64,000 nucleotides of DNA, from assembly GCF_022760755.1 (NCBI RefSeq), contig NZ_JAIVFP010000002.1, forward strand, positions 62,001 through 126,000, written 5' to 3'. Position 1 is the first letter of the stretch. Every line of letters starts with the position of its first letter. Positions 46,742-55,534 of this stretch are shown piece by piece. The translations under genes and the position numbers were made by a program. The notes below the pieces were generated by a model that saw only the letters and a list, made by a program, of their open reading frames with translations, ran no database searches and was not told the origin of the DNA. The DNA comes from Candidatus Rhodoblastus alkanivorans (lineage in GTDB: Bacteria; Pseudomonadota; Alphaproteobacteria; Rhizobiales; Beijerinckiaceae).

Positions 46742-47816
46742 TGGCCACGAACTCCTCCAAATGAATCAATTCCCCGGGAATACCGAGACGGGCGCAACTC
46801 GCTTGCGCTGCCGCCACCATTGGCGCGGGGCCGCACAAATAAACCTCCGGTTGTTCGTTGACGCCAGCAAAATGCGTTTCAAACGCCCCAACCGAATGGC
46901 CCACATACCCCGACCAGCCCAAAGGCGGATCCATCATGGCAAGATGGAGTGTTAAATTAGGCATGGAAGCGGCTAGCTCGCGGAGCTCGGTTTCGTAAAA
47001 CATGGTCGCGCTGTCCTGCATGCCGAAGAACAGATGACTTTCGCCGGGATAACCTTTGCGATGAAGTTCACGCAACATGCTCACGAGCGGAGCCAACCCG
47101 GTGCTTCCGCCAACAAAAGCCTGCACACGGCCGCTCTCGTGGAGATGAAAATCCTCCACCATCGTTTGGCCGTTCATCTTGAACGTAAACTCTCCAAGCG
47201 GCCCGCGCATGTTCACCGCCTGACCGGGCGCAGCGCTCTTTTCCAGGTAAGAAGCAAACCGTCCGCCGGGAACCTTTCGGATGAGAAATTCCAAAACGCC
47301 ATCCTCGTTAGGAAGGTTGGCAACCGAAAAAGCGCGAGCCTCCTGCGTGTCGGGTATCGCAATTTCGACGTATTGTCCGGGCACGAAATCCACCCGCACT
47401 GGCGTCCCAGTGACTTCATCCAATGCCTGCAAAACTAGCTGGTACACAGTGTCGGAGAGGAGTCTGACGCTCTGTACGCGTCCACTAAGGCTGCCCACTA
47501 CAGCTTCGCCCAGACGATCACTCGCGTAGGAAAAATTTAGCACGAGATCAGAACGTGGGAAGGTATCGCAGGTTACGACAATCCCTTTTTCCTCTTCGTC
47601 CGAGGGCAGCACCTGAATGTTGATTCGATCGCCAAACTCATAATCGCCTTCCACGCAGAGAGCTTTGCAACTGCCGCAATACGCCTTTCTGCACTGACAA
47701 ATAAGTCGTACATTTTGACGCATCGCCGCGCTGAGAATATCTTCCTGCGCTCCGCATTCGAAACACAATGACGCGCCGTCTTCAAAGTTAGCTGTTATGG
47801 AGTGCATCGGATCCAT
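46731..47816 (-). CDS. mmoC: Monooxygenase reductase (MmoC/BmoC)
   Basis: The 361-aa flavoprotein passes electrons from NADH to the hydroxylase. An N-terminal [2Fe-2S] ferredoxin domain has Cys42, Cys47, Cys50 and Cys83 (CRKAYCGSCKALC). The FAD domain has RAFSVANLP and the NAD domain GLAPLVSMLREL. It is slightly longer than the 340-350 aa usual for MmoC. Start at 47816 (GGGAAG upstream) or 47807; the second matches homologues. A 300-base gap, where mmoD normally lies, separates it from mmoZ. Confidence 0.93.
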   Translation of the reverse strand: MDPMHSITANFEDGASLCFECGAQEDILSAAMRQNVRLICQCRKAYCGSCKALCVEGDYEFGDRINIQVLPSDEEEKGIVVTCDTFPRSDLVLNFSYASDRLGEAVVGSLSGRVQSVRLLSDTVYQLVLQALDEVTGTPVRVDFVPGQYVEIAIPDTQEARAFSVANLPNEDGVLEFLIRKVPGGRFASYLEKSAAPGQAVNMRGPLGEFTFKMNGQTMVEDFHLHESGRVQAFVGGSTGLAPLVSMLRELHRKGYPGESHLFFGMQDSATMFYETELRELAASMPNLTLHLAMMDPPLGWSGYVGHSVGAFETHFAGVNEQPEVYLCGPAPMVAAAQASCARLGIPGELIHLEEFVASGG

Positions 47817-48116
47817 GATCTTCCCGTTATCATCTGTGTTTCGCCTGTCGCCCTATATCTGCGGGTATCTGCGGGTCCATGGCTAAACAACGTTCACGTT
47901 TATTGGTGGCCTTGACTGCGAATGTTCGCAGCTAACCCCCCTTTACGTTCACCGAAGCGACTGCTACTGCCGCCGGCTTCGGTGAACGTTAATGAACCCC
48001 CCGCCGCGCCTCGCATTAACGTCAGGGCGCGCCGGCGGTGCAGGTTCCTCAATCGACCATCCAGAGCAAGCCGGGAATAATGAAATTTCCCGCTCGCTCT
48101 GGATGCACCTTAACGA
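47817..48116. other. mmoZ-mmoC gap, mmoD missing from its usual place
   Basis: This 300-base interval is where mmoD lies in characterised operons, but no mmoD-like reading frame is present on the minus strand. Two self-similar runs are visible: TATCTGCGGG twice near 47853-47873, and CGTTCACCGAAGCGACTG (47946 on) against a reverse-type CTTCGGTGAACGTTA near 47977, which form an inverted repeat around TTCACCGAAGC/GCTTCGGTGAA. The hairpin could be a terminator or processing site between hydroxylase and reductase genes. Confidence 0.5.
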
Positions 48117-48620
48117 TCACTGCACGCTGATTTCAGTGACGCCGCGCAGCTGGCGCAACTCATCAAGAGGGATCGTCAAGTATGTTGGCGCTCGCAACTT
48201 AAGCAACTTGCTGACGAGTGCCTTTTCTACGGGAGCGAAATAATTGATTGGCATCATGGGCGGCTTACAGGCCTTTCTGTAAGCAGTGCAAATCTTCTGC
48301 ATCGCGATCGGATCATGAGCGCCATCAGCCTTTTTGAGCCACCGGCTTGCAACCGTGGCAGCACATTCCCCTTCGATCGTCTTGTTAAGCAAAGCATCGT
48401 CCGAAATACTCTCCTCGCTATGGAGTTGAGCCAACCGCATCTCAATTCGGGACTCGATCCAATTAGCCTCCTTTTTTAATTCGTATGTCTCTCGGTCCGG
48501 CCCGAGATGTTGGATCTTGAATGCTTTCAGGCAAGCTAGCGCATCGGCCACTGTGCCCAAACTTGCTATTTTCGCAGCCCATTCCTCGCGAACAGGTGAC
48601 GTGTACCAGTGTTGCTTCAT
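48117..48620 (-). CDS. mmoZ: Monooxygenase hydroxylase gamma subunit (MmoZ/BmoZ)
   Basis: The 167-aa protein matches MmoZ along its length: EEWAAKIASLGTVADALACL, ETYELKKEANWIESRIEMRL, YRKACKPPMMPINYFAPVEK and PLDELRQLRGV. The ATG at 48620 is chosen because GAGGAGA lies about 8 bases upstream and the length fits; an in-frame start at 48695 would overlap mmoB. It stabilises the hydroxylase dimer. Confidence 0.92.
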   Translation of the reverse strand: MKQHWYTSPVREEWAAKIASLGTVADALACLKAFKIQHLGPDRETYELKKEANWIESRIEMRLAQLHSEESISDDALLNKTIEGECAATVASRWLKKADGAHDPIAMQKICTAYRKACKPPMMPINYFAPVEKALVSKLLKLRAPTYLTIPLDELRQLRGVTEISVQ

Positions 48621-48633
48621 CTGCTCGATCTCC

Positions 48634-49068
48634 TCAATAGACGCTTTCGACTTTGGTTTCCAGGCCAAGAAGCTCATTCGTGACGATGAACTCATTGCCC
48701 AAGGTTAGCGCCCTGCCAACTGTGGTACTAACGTTAACAAGCAAATCGTAGACCGTATATTTCTTCCCCAAAAGCTCCGAGGCCTCGTCGCAATCAATTA
48801 CGATCTTCCCCGTGGCCTTGATCCACCAGTATCCGCCGCGATCTTCAATGGCGATACTTGGATTATCCTCCCGCATTGGGATGATCATTTCCTCTACGAT
48901 GATACCAATCTCTTCCGTCTTCATCAGAGCCACAACGACAGAATCGCAGGAATGAAGAACTGAGTTTTTTTCGGAGAGAAAGTCATCGATAAAATTCTGG
49001 CCTTGCATGGCATTGGTTCCAGAATTGTAACCGTTTATCCCTTTGTCTTCGTCGATCTTTACCGTCAT
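48634..49068 (-). CDS. mmoB: Monooxygenase regulatory/coupling protein (MmoB/BmoB)
   Basis: The 144-aa coupling protein controls dioxygen activation and substrate access at the hydroxylase. The conserved core is clear: SCDSVVVALMKTEEIGIIVE, IAIEDRGGYWWIKATGKIVI, DCDEASELLGKKYTVYDLLV and STTVGRALTLGNEFIVTNEL. The ATG at 49068 follows AAGGCGAG and gives family length; another at 49086 would overlap mmoY. It lies 13 bases before mmoZ. Confidence 0.93.
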   Translation of the reverse strand: MTVKIDEDKGINGYNSGTNAMQGQNFIDDFLSEKNSVLHSCDSVVVALMKTEEIGIIVEEMIIPMREDNPSIAIEDRGGYWWIKATGKIVIDCDEASELLGKKYTVYDLLVNVSTTVGRALTLGNEFIVTNELLGLETKVESVY

Positions 49069-49082
49069 GTTTTCTCGCCTTT

Positions 49083-50258
49083 TCAATAACCAAGCATCAC
49101 TTCAGCGACCAGCGCATCGCGATCGAATTTGTAGTCCAAAGGCTCTGCGAAGCGCTGCGCCCATCCGTCCAATACCCGCTCGACGGACGCCTGCACGCCC
49201 GCGCGGCAAGTGAACCCATCCACCTTGACGGGTACTTCCTTGTAAATACTAATGAACGCCTTCAAGGCAGCAATGGTCTGCGGCAAGTGACGATCAGTCC
49301 AGGCCCTCAGATAGCGGCGATTATGGGCGCCGTAGACGGGCTCGTCTTTGACGAGCATCTTCAGGCAAAGCGCCTGAAGCCCGTCGGTAGCCTGTTGGTG
49401 ATAGGTGAGCGCCTGCCCCTGAACGAGCGACGTCAGGCTATCTCCGTGGATGCCAGCGAGACGCTGAAAAAATTCCCGGCGAACAAACTGTCCGAAAATG
49501 TCGTCGTAAATCCCATGAATAGCCCACAGCTGCTCAACCCAGTCATAGGTCTCGCCCCAGATGCGCTCGACGAACTCGCGCCCCGGCTTCCACGCCTCTC
49601 CCTTGGTCCAGGCCTGTTTCCCGCTATCCGTGCTTGGATCGAAGTCGGGGAATACCTTGCTCAGCAGAACCCGCTGCATCTGAATCATCTGCGCTTCGTC
49701 GTTTTTGTCGAAGCCAGCCTGGGCGATCCAAGTTCTAACCAAATCCCCCAAAGTAGAGAAAACAGTGCTGGAATGGGCGTTGAACAACCCGAACTCGTTA
49801 AACAGCATTGCAGGATAGTGTTTTGCAAGAATATTTTGACGCCAAGCGGTATTCATCATCTTGTGATCACCGGACTCAGCCCAGCTCTTCATCGCGCGCT
49901 CGACAACCTGACCTTCTTCGGCCTTCTGCTTGACGTATGGCATGAACCAACGTTTCGCGGGATCGCGAAAGTAGTACCAATTGCCGGATAAAATGGCAGT
50001 CGACTCGATGCTGTAATTGGACCTGCCACCGGGCCATTTCTGCACTGTCTCGCCAACTTCCTGGCTCCCTGGCACCGCATCATGAGAATTCTGCGCATGC
50101 AACATCACCGCTTCATATTCGGTGAGACGACGCCAGCCCCGCTTAGCGAACGGAATATGATCGCGCTTGGCCTCAAGCGGCTTTTCCGGAACGAGAGCCT
50201 GTATAAGGGACTGGCGCTCAGGATCCACCATGCCTCGAACGAAGAGTTGTGAACTCAT
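49083..50258 (-). CDS. mmoY: Monooxygenase hydroxylase beta subunit (MmoY/BmoY)
   Basis: The 391-aa beta subunit has the expected blocks: DPERQSLIQALVPEKPLEAK, RRLTEYEAVMLHAQNSHDAV, FRDPAKRWFMPYVKQKAEEG and NEFGLFNAHSSTVFSTLGDL. It has no metal site itself and helps shape the hydroxylase. It follows mmoX by 126 bases and is followed by mmoB with 14 bases. Confidence 0.94.
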   Translation of the reverse strand: MSSQLFVRGMVDPERQSLIQALVPEKPLEAKRDHIPFAKRGWRRLTEYEAVMLHAQNSHDAVPGSQEVGETVQKWPGGRSNYSIESTAILSGNWYYFRDPAKRWFMPYVKQKAEEGQVVERAMKSWAESGDHKMMNTAWRQNILAKHYPAMLFNEFGLFNAHSSTVFSTLGDLVRTWIAQAGFDKNDEAQMIQMQRVLLSKVFPDFDPSTDSGKQAWTKGEAWKPGREFVERIWGETYDWVEQLWAIHGIYDDIFGQFVRREFFQRLAGIHGDSLTSLVQGQALTYHQQATDGLQALCLKMLVKDEPVYGAHNRRYLRAWTDRHLPQTIAALKAFISIYKEVPVKVDGFTCRAGVQASVERVLDGWAQRFAEPLDYKFDRDALVAEVMLGY

Positions 50259-50384
50259 TTTCTCTTTCCTTATTAGATAGGTTGGCTGTCTCGCGTCTCG
50301 GCGCTCGAAACAGAGTGATTCAATGTATTAGAGCGCGGTCGCCACGCGCTTCCTCAAGCAAACGGCGACCGCGTTAGACAGCCG

Positions 50385-51977
50385 TTACTTGACCGGCTGC
50401 CAGTTCAGGATCTTCATCGGGTCGGGGATGACGACGCCGCACCGCTGCAAGTCTTCCACCGTCCACATGCCGGTATTGCGAAGATGGGGTTGGGCCATCA
50501 AGGTCTTCCCATCGCTCCGCACGCCACCAGCCGCTTTCACCAGGTCTGACAATTCCCATCCCTCGTACTGTTCGAAAAAGTTCACCAATTCGTACCGCTC
50601 GGGCTCCTGAAGCCATTGGCGCTGGCCGTGCAGATCCGAGAATGCGAACCGCTTACCATTCTTCTCGAGGTAGGAGGGGTTGCTGGCGCCCTTGGTCAGC
50701 GTCGGGCAGAACGGCAGACCCGACGTGTGGTCCAAAAAGACGCCATGGCCGTTCTGCATCAGCCACATGATCGGGATGAAGCCTGATTTCGGATCTTCGC
50801 TGCCCAACGCGGCCCATTCCTGGTAGATCTTGCCGTAATGATCGTACCAGCCCGGATAATTGGCCTCGAACCATTCCATGGCCGTCGCGTCAGGCATTTC
50901 CATACGAATGCCGGTTAGCGGCCAAAGCGCGTAAGCGAGCAGGGCCAAATCGTGATGCGCCCAAACCGCGTCCTTTTTGGCGTCCGGCAGACACTTCGGC
51001 GTCTTGATGCCGAACTTCTGCAAACGGCCAAGCCAAATGCCCGCCCAATCTTCATAGACCCAGCGGTTCCAGGACTTCGCCCAGGGCTCAACCTTGAATT
51101 TTGAGCCGTATTCGAGACCAACGCCGACGAACGGCGTCAGGAACTTGTGCTGCGTCCAGAACGCGTTATCAAGGTCGGTCTGGAGGTATTTCATCGACTC
51201 CGGATCATTCATGATGGAAACGAGCGTCTGGTAACCATTGGCCATATGGCGCAGCTCGTCGGTCTCAATCGACAGGAAAACTGTCGGGGTGATCTCGTCG
51301 CCGTTGGCAGCGGCCCATTCCGTGATCGAAACGATCAGCGGGTTGGTAAAGCAAGCCTCGGCCACGACCTGAAGATTAATGGAAGACTCGACAGCGTCGC
51401 CCGCCAGGAACCCTTCGCCAAAGGCGCGCTTGACACCCGGATATAGCGGATTGATCGCGCGCAACTGGCGCATATTGGTATGGCCCGCCGGATCGTAATA
51501 GTGCTTGCCGTAGTAGTAATTGACATAGGCGGTCTGATTGGTGTGACGAATCTCGTCGATGACCTGGGCGAGATAACCATTCTTCTGCTCCGGCGACTGG
51601 GCTGTATCCCACAGCAGAGCGGATCCCGAAATGGCCCCGTATTCGCCCGTTTCGAGGAAGTTGGAAATGAGTTTCATGATCTCACCCCACTTCGGGTGCA
51701 CCTTGTTGCCGGCGTCCAACCGGTCGAGCCCGTCGAGCAGGGTGCCATATTGGCGCTCCTCTTTGATCGACTCCATGCGCGCATATTCTTTAGCGGTAAG
51801 CTTAAATTGCTCCTTGGTGTTCACGTCCAAGTCGTACTTGGTCGGGTATTTTCCGCCCTTCGACTTGAAGTCCCAAGTAAAATCCTGCAACCATCTATGC
51901 ACTTCCTGAGGTTCTACGCTACTCGGCACCGGATTTGCCTTGAGCGCCTGTTTTACTGCGAGATTTGAGCTAGCCAT
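50385..51977 (-). CDS. mmoX: Di-iron monooxygenase hydroxylase alpha subunit (MmoX/BmoX)
   Basis: The 530-aa catalytic subunit hydroxylates methane or short alkanes using O2. All six iron ligands are present: Glu112, Glu142, His145 (DEIRH), Glu207, Glu241 and His244 (DELRH); the gating Thr211 is kept. Relative to Methylococcus MmoX (offset two), Asn116, Cys151 and Phe282 are replaced by Gly114, Thr149 and Leu280, and Tyr324 by Phe. I recall Gly, Thr and Leu at the equivalent positions of Thauera butane monooxygenase. So the family (soluble di-iron group 3) is certain, methane as substrate is not. AGGAGAG precedes the ATG. It lies 73 bases after mmoD. Confidence 0.94.
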   Translation of the reverse strand: MASSNLAVKQALKANPVPSSVEPQEVHRWLQDFTWDFKSKGGKYPTKYDLDVNTKEQFKLTAKEYARMESIKEERQYGTLLDGLDRLDAGNKVHPKWGEIMKLISNFLETGEYGAISGSALLWDTAQSPEQKNGYLAQVIDEIRHTNQTAYVNYYYGKHYYDPAGHTNMRQLRAINPLYPGVKRAFGEGFLAGDAVESSINLQVVAEACFTNPLIVSITEWAAANGDEITPTVFLSIETDELRHMANGYQTLVSIMNDPESMKYLQTDLDNAFWTQHKFLTPFVGVGLEYGSKFKVEPWAKSWNRWVYEDWAGIWLGRLQKFGIKTPKCLPDAKKDAVWAHHDLALLAYALWPLTGIRMEMPDATAMEWFEANYPGWYDHYGKIYQEWAALGSEDPKSGFIPIMWLMQNGHGVFLDHTSGLPFCPTLTKGASNPSYLEKNGKRFAFSDLHGQRQWLQEPERYELVNFFEQYEGWELSDLVKAAGGVRSDGKTLMAQPHLRNTGMWTVEDLQRCGVVIPDPMKILNWQPVK

Positions 51978-52050
51978 ATTTCACTCTCCTATTTTGGATG
52001 AAAGCCTACTGTTTTGAGGGAGCTGCGCCCCCGGTGCTTCGTCAGCGATT

Positions 52051-52338
52051 CTAGCCTTCGCCGCGCGAAAAGAGCAGTTTTGTGACCGTCGGACGCTGGA
52101 AAAAAGCGATCTTGCGCCGCCCAGCGTCCGCGCAAGTCTCTGGACGATGAGCCCAGCTCATATGGAGATGCCTATCCCCTTTGAACAAATCCCACCGCCA
52201 CATAATCTCCAGTTCTGTTGCGTAAACACGGTAATCATCCTCTGCGTATACTAGCATGGGTTTGCCAACCATTGGCGACTGGCCTGCTTCAACTGGAAGT
52301 TGAGGATCATCCGAACTATTCATCGTCGAACTATGCAT
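52051..52338 (-). CDS. mmoD: MmoD/BmoD-like protein, first gene of the operon
   Basis: The 95-aa protein matches MmoD over its core: DDYRVYATELEIMWRWDLFK, where the Y-X3-Y-X3-L-X2-MWRW pattern is the family hallmark, followed by an ARRAV-like helix (DAGRRKIAFFQ). MmoD inhibits or assists hydroxylase assembly and takes part in the copper switch in methanotrophs. In characterised operons it lies between mmoZ and mmoC; here it lies upstream of mmoX. GGGCGAG precedes the ATG. Similarity is moderate and restricted to the core. Confidence 0.75.
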   Translation of the reverse strand: MHSSTMNSSDDPQLPVEAGQSPMVGKPMLVYAEDDYRVYATELEIMWRWDLFKGDRHLHMSWAHRPETCADAGRRKIAFFQRPTVTKLLFSRGEG

Positions 52339-53025
52339 TTACCGCTCGCCCTTCTTGTTGCCTTAGCTTAGACGGAAGTCCTGCCAACTGCACCGGCTCC
52401 CGCTTAAACCCGCGCTCAGAAGCACTTTTCTTTCTTTGGTCGGATTCGCAATCTCCCAGGTGGCGGCGATTTCACAAATTGCTCCCGCTCCTTCGGTCGC
52501 ACCCCCGCTATGGCTGAATGCATTCGCATCGACCATTGTTCGCGGATCTTCGCTGCTAATCCACCGAACGGCGGGTCGGTAGTTTGTTTTCAATTAGTTT
52601 CGTCTGGCGTCCTCGGCCCTTTTTGCGGGTTTGTCGAAGGCGCATTTCCATCCCAGTTCCTAGCCGTTCCAACATTAAAAGTGGATCGGGGCCATTGTAC
52701 TAAAGTACAGGCGTTAGTCTGACGAGAAAATCAACGGCGGCGGAAACGCCGGTTTAGCGGTGCCCTTGGCCGCCGCTTGTCAAGCTTTGCAGAGCAAGCC
52801 CGGTGTTCATCTCTCGCTGGGAAAGGTTGGGTTTTGTTCTTCAGCCAGACGGCGCGCCGCCTAGCCCTTGGCGCTCGCTATGGCAGCCTATGCCGGCTTT
52901 GAGTCGATCGATTTCGGCGATCGGATAAGTTAAAAGCTACGACGAACGTGTAACTCGCGCCAATGCGCGGGGCGTGTTTCGGCGCCGCGTCAGAAACGGT
53001 CGAGCGCGCGATCGAGCAGCTCGAA
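52339..53025. promoter_or_regulatory. Upstream region of the monooxygenase operon
   Basis: About 690 bases before mmoD with no convincing gene. It must hold the operon promoter. I found no good sigma-54 site (TGGC-N-TTGC type); TTGGCAGGACTTCCGT at about 52371-52387 (minus strand) is the nearest but lacks the -12 GC. A palindrome TGTACT-AA-AGTACA lies at 52696-52709. Confidence 0.4.
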
Positions 53026-53130
53026 CTGAGCTACTCCCCATTGGTTGGACAATTTCCGGGGTGGTAAGCTACTTTCTTCGCCTGCTGGTCAGGTTGAATG
53101 GCATTCCAATAGACCACGGCAGGCGGTTGG
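53026..53130. repeat. Long inverted repeat, arm 2 (pairs with 31803-31911)
   Basis: The segment matches the minus strand of 31803-31911 (TGAGCTACTCCCC, TTGGTTGGACAA, CCTGCTGGTC, ACCACGGCAGGCGGTTG). It lies at the foot of the degraded IS3-type orfA and is probably an IS end. The two arms bracket 21 kb containing groESL and the monooxygenase operon. Confidence 0.75.
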
Positions 53131-53450
53131 TCGGCTTCGACCATGCCGCGCCTCACTTCCCGGTCCAGGGTTTGAGCTTTCTGGACAAAAAATCATTGGC
53201 GACAGCCAGTTCTCCGATCTTGGCGCGCAAGTCCCCGACGGCCCCTTCGTCGATCTCAGCCGTCTTCTGCCGCCTCGTTCGAAAATATCCTGCGCTCCTT
53301 CAAGCAGCGCCTTTTTCCATTGGTGGATCATGGTTGGATGCACGCCATAAGCTGTCGCCAGCTCGGCCGCGGTCCTCTCGCCCTTCAACGCTTCCAGCGC
53401 GACGCGCGCCTTGAATGCCGCGTCATGATTTCTGCGCTTCGACGTGTCTG
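53131..53450 (-). pseudogene. IS3 family OrfA fragment
   Basis: The text KRRNHDAAFKARVALEALKG, then ERTAAELATAYGVHPTMIHQ and WKKALLEGAQDIFERGG is the IS3 OrfA helix-turn-helix. No start codon remains and the frame breaks after about 80 codons. OrfB is absent. Confidence 0.8.
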
Positions 53451-53784
53451 ATCTCCTCGTTCACGGAGACCAGCAGACATCAGAGGAAGGCTGTGGACTT
53501 ATTCAAGGGCGGACCCCACTCTGCGAGGTTTTTCGCATTGATCCGCCAAAATGTCTTTGCAGCTATCATCTCGCCTTAGGGCGGGTCGCCACGCGCCTTG
53601 TCGAGATCCGTGGATAGGCGGCCAATTAGGTTGCCGACCGCGCAGCCAAAGGAGCAAACCTATCTGGACGGCGGAGGCAGGCAAGAGTTCAGACCTCGGG
53701 CGAAATTATCTCGTTTTGCCGGGCGGAGGCGTGGACGAACATTTTCTATATGCGATGAAGGTTCGCCTACGCTGTCTTGAAAGC
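53451..53784. other. Gap with no gene seen
   Basis: About 330 bases between the IS3 fragment and the DUF4242 gene. No conserved frame and no strong hairpin. It may contain IS3 end sequence. Confidence 0.3.
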
Positions 53785-54060
53785 TCAACCTTCGGCGGTG
53801 GTGGGGTCAATTATCGTCCTGACTTCGGAGATGCGATTCGCAGGAAACCCCCCGCTTTCGGCATGCTGGCGGACCGCCCGCTCGTCCGGCGCGATATAAA
53901 TGCAATACACTTTGTCGTCGGTCACGAAGCTCTCAACCCACTGGATCTTTGGTCCCATCTCATTGAGAACCCCACAAGATTTTTGGGAAATTCCAATGAG
54001 GTCCGCTTTCGCGAGTTTGCCAGCAGCAGGGATCTCGCGTTCGATAAGATATTTAGGCAT
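53785..54060 (-). CDS. DUF4242 (SCO4226-type) protein
   Basis: The 91-aa protein matches DUF4242: MPKYLIEREIPAAGKLAKAD, then QWVESFVTDDKVYCIYIAPD and GFPANRISEVRTIIDPTTAE. A Streptomyces member binds nickel; function is otherwise unknown. AGGAAAC precedes the ATG. It is 96 bases downstream of the TetR gene on the same strand and may be its target. Confidence 0.85.
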   Translation of the reverse strand: MPKYLIEREIPAAGKLAKADLIGISQKSCGVLNEMGPKIQWVESFVTDDKVYCIYIAPDERAVRQHAESGGFPANRISEVRTIIDPTTAEG

Positions 54061-54156
54061 GAGGTTTCCTCTCGTTCGTGATTGTTATTCCATCCGCAGC
54101 GACCCGGACGAATCCAACGTGGTTCAATTTTGATTGGCAGGCCAATTTGAAATATT

Positions 54157-54768
54157 TCAATCTGATCGCCGAGCGGCCCTCCTCTCCGGTTGAACCAAGG
54201 CTCCCTTTTCGATGGTGCGCATCACCTCTTCGAAAGCCTCCATAACCGATGCGTTGCGTTCAAGCGCCCAGCCGACGAGGCTGCCGCCTTCGAGCGAACT
54301 AAGGAGAAGCAACGCCGTTTGTGCAGGGGAGATATTCTCCCGGAGGGCGTGATCCGCAGCCCCCTCTTCGAGCACCTCCGTTAGCCAGTCGAGGTGGATT
54401 TGAAAGAAATATTTTATACTCTGGCCCATAACCTCCGGCAGCGCGGAGCGCTCTGCCGACAGGGCGGCGCAGAGTGGAAGCATCCCCTTGTCGAACCCTT
54501 CAACGAACCCTTGCGCGTAGGCGCGTAGTCGTTCACTTGGCCTTTCATAGATGCGTTTGATGTCCGCGAGTGACGAAAGGAAACGCTCAACATATTCCCG
54601 GACGAGGACGACGATCAGATCTTCCTTAGTCGGAAAATAATAATGAACGCTCGCTTTTGTGATCGCGACGCGGTCTGCCAAGTCGGCATAGCTGAAGGCC
54701 GAATAGCCACGCGTTCGGATTAAAAACTCCGCTTCGTTCAAAATCTCCGTTCTCGTATCCAGGGTCAT
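54157..54768 (-). CDS. TetR/AcrR family transcriptional regulator
   Basis: The 203-aa protein has the TetR helix-turn-helix (YSAFSYADLADRVAITKASV, then HYYFPTKEDLIVVLVREYVE) and a helical ligand domain. A perfect palindrome sits five bases upstream of its start, so it is probably autorepressed. It is transcribed with the DUF4242 gene, toward the monooxygenase operon. In the absence of mmoR it is one candidate regulator of this region. Confidence 0.9.
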   Translation of the reverse strand: MTLDTRTEILNEAEFLIRTRGYSAFSYADLADRVAITKASVHYYFPTKEDLIVVLVREYVERFLSSLADIKRIYERPSERLRAYAQGFVEGFDKGMLPLCAALSAERSALPEVMGQSIKYFFQIHLDWLTEVLEEGAADHALRENISPAQTALLLLSSLEGGSLVGWALERNASVMEAFEEVMRTIEKGALVQPERRAARRSD

Positions 54769-54772
54769 TCCT

Positions 54773-54798
54773 AAACTTACCGATTAATTGGTAAGTTT
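54773..54798. promoter_or_regulatory. TetR operator palindrome
   Basis: AAACTTACC, eight bases, GGTAAGTTT: a perfect 9-base-arm inverted repeat, itself centred on GATTAATT, immediately upstream of the TetR gene. The layout is typical of TetR-family autorepression. Confidence 0.85.
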
Positions 54799-55104
54799 GT
54801 CAATGGATAGGAATCCCGCGGCAATCATTAATTTGCTGGGCAGCATAGGCTGTCCTTTCGGCAATCAGCAGATCGCGGACAGGACGCAGAGGCTGCATGT
54901 CGAGTCGATGCTCAGTTTTAGCGCATCGTTAGCTGGGCGATGACGGCGCTGGCGATGGCGGCGGGTGCCGTTTGGAGGGCGCTTCCTTCGAGCCGGTCAG
55001 CGATGGGTGGCGATGGCGGCTGGTGATCCACCGCGCGCCGGGCTCGAGGCGTATCGCTCGGCTGGCGTGAAATAGGCGGCAGACCGATCTCGCTCGGTGT
55101 CAAT
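54799..55104. other. Gap with weak frames
   Basis: About 300 bases. A minus-strand frame of 71 codons (54918-55133) is Ala/Pro-rich and unconvincing. Confidence 0.3.
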
Positions 55105-55258
55105 TCAGCTCCGACCACGTTTGCCTTCCGCACCGTTCAGTTCGATGACTTCATCGACCTGGTAGCGGCCTTCGGCGGGCTCGGGACAGATCACCCCACA
55201 GCGCTCAGACCAGATTCCTGCGCAACAGCCGATAAGCAGCGTAGGGTCATCAGCCATC
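55105..55258 (-). CDS. Small Cys-containing hypothetical protein
   Basis: A 50-codon frame (MADDPTLLIGCCAGIWSERC, then GVICPEPAEGRYQVDEVIEL) preceded by GGAAC/AAGG-like text. Four Cys could bind a metal. No family recognised; it may be the start of a frameshifted longer gene that continues at 54918-55133. Confidence 0.3.
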
Positions 55259-55328
55259 GGAACTTCCTTTAAAACAGCTAAGGTGAAACGCAAATCTCCA
55301 AGAAATTGGAGCATCCTTTATGCTTTTC

Positions 55329-55356
55329 ACGGGGATCAGTCGCGGCTGATCCCCGT
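55329..55356. terminator. Perfect 11-bp hairpin
   Basis: ACGGGGATCAG and CTGATCCCCGT pair perfectly around TCGCGG. It lies upstream of the small minus-strand frame and of the IS110 fragment and could end transcription on either strand, though no long T run follows on the plus strand. Confidence 0.5.
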
Positions 55357-55534
55357 CGCGCGCGGAACGCGGATTTATCGGCTTCCCGCGGAATATGACG
55401 CGCCAGGTCCGCAGAATGCGCAAAACTTTTGATCACGCTGCCATCCCCGACTACCAAGCCCTCCGCGAGCGGCCCGTGGAGCGAGCCAAGGCGGCGCTGT
55501 TGTTTTTCGTAAGAGACTGCCTCGGCATCAATTT

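Noticed and set aside
52360-52400. Sigma-54 promoter for the monooxygenase operon
   Set aside because: TTGGCA is present on the minus strand but the GC of the -12 element is absent at the right spacing.
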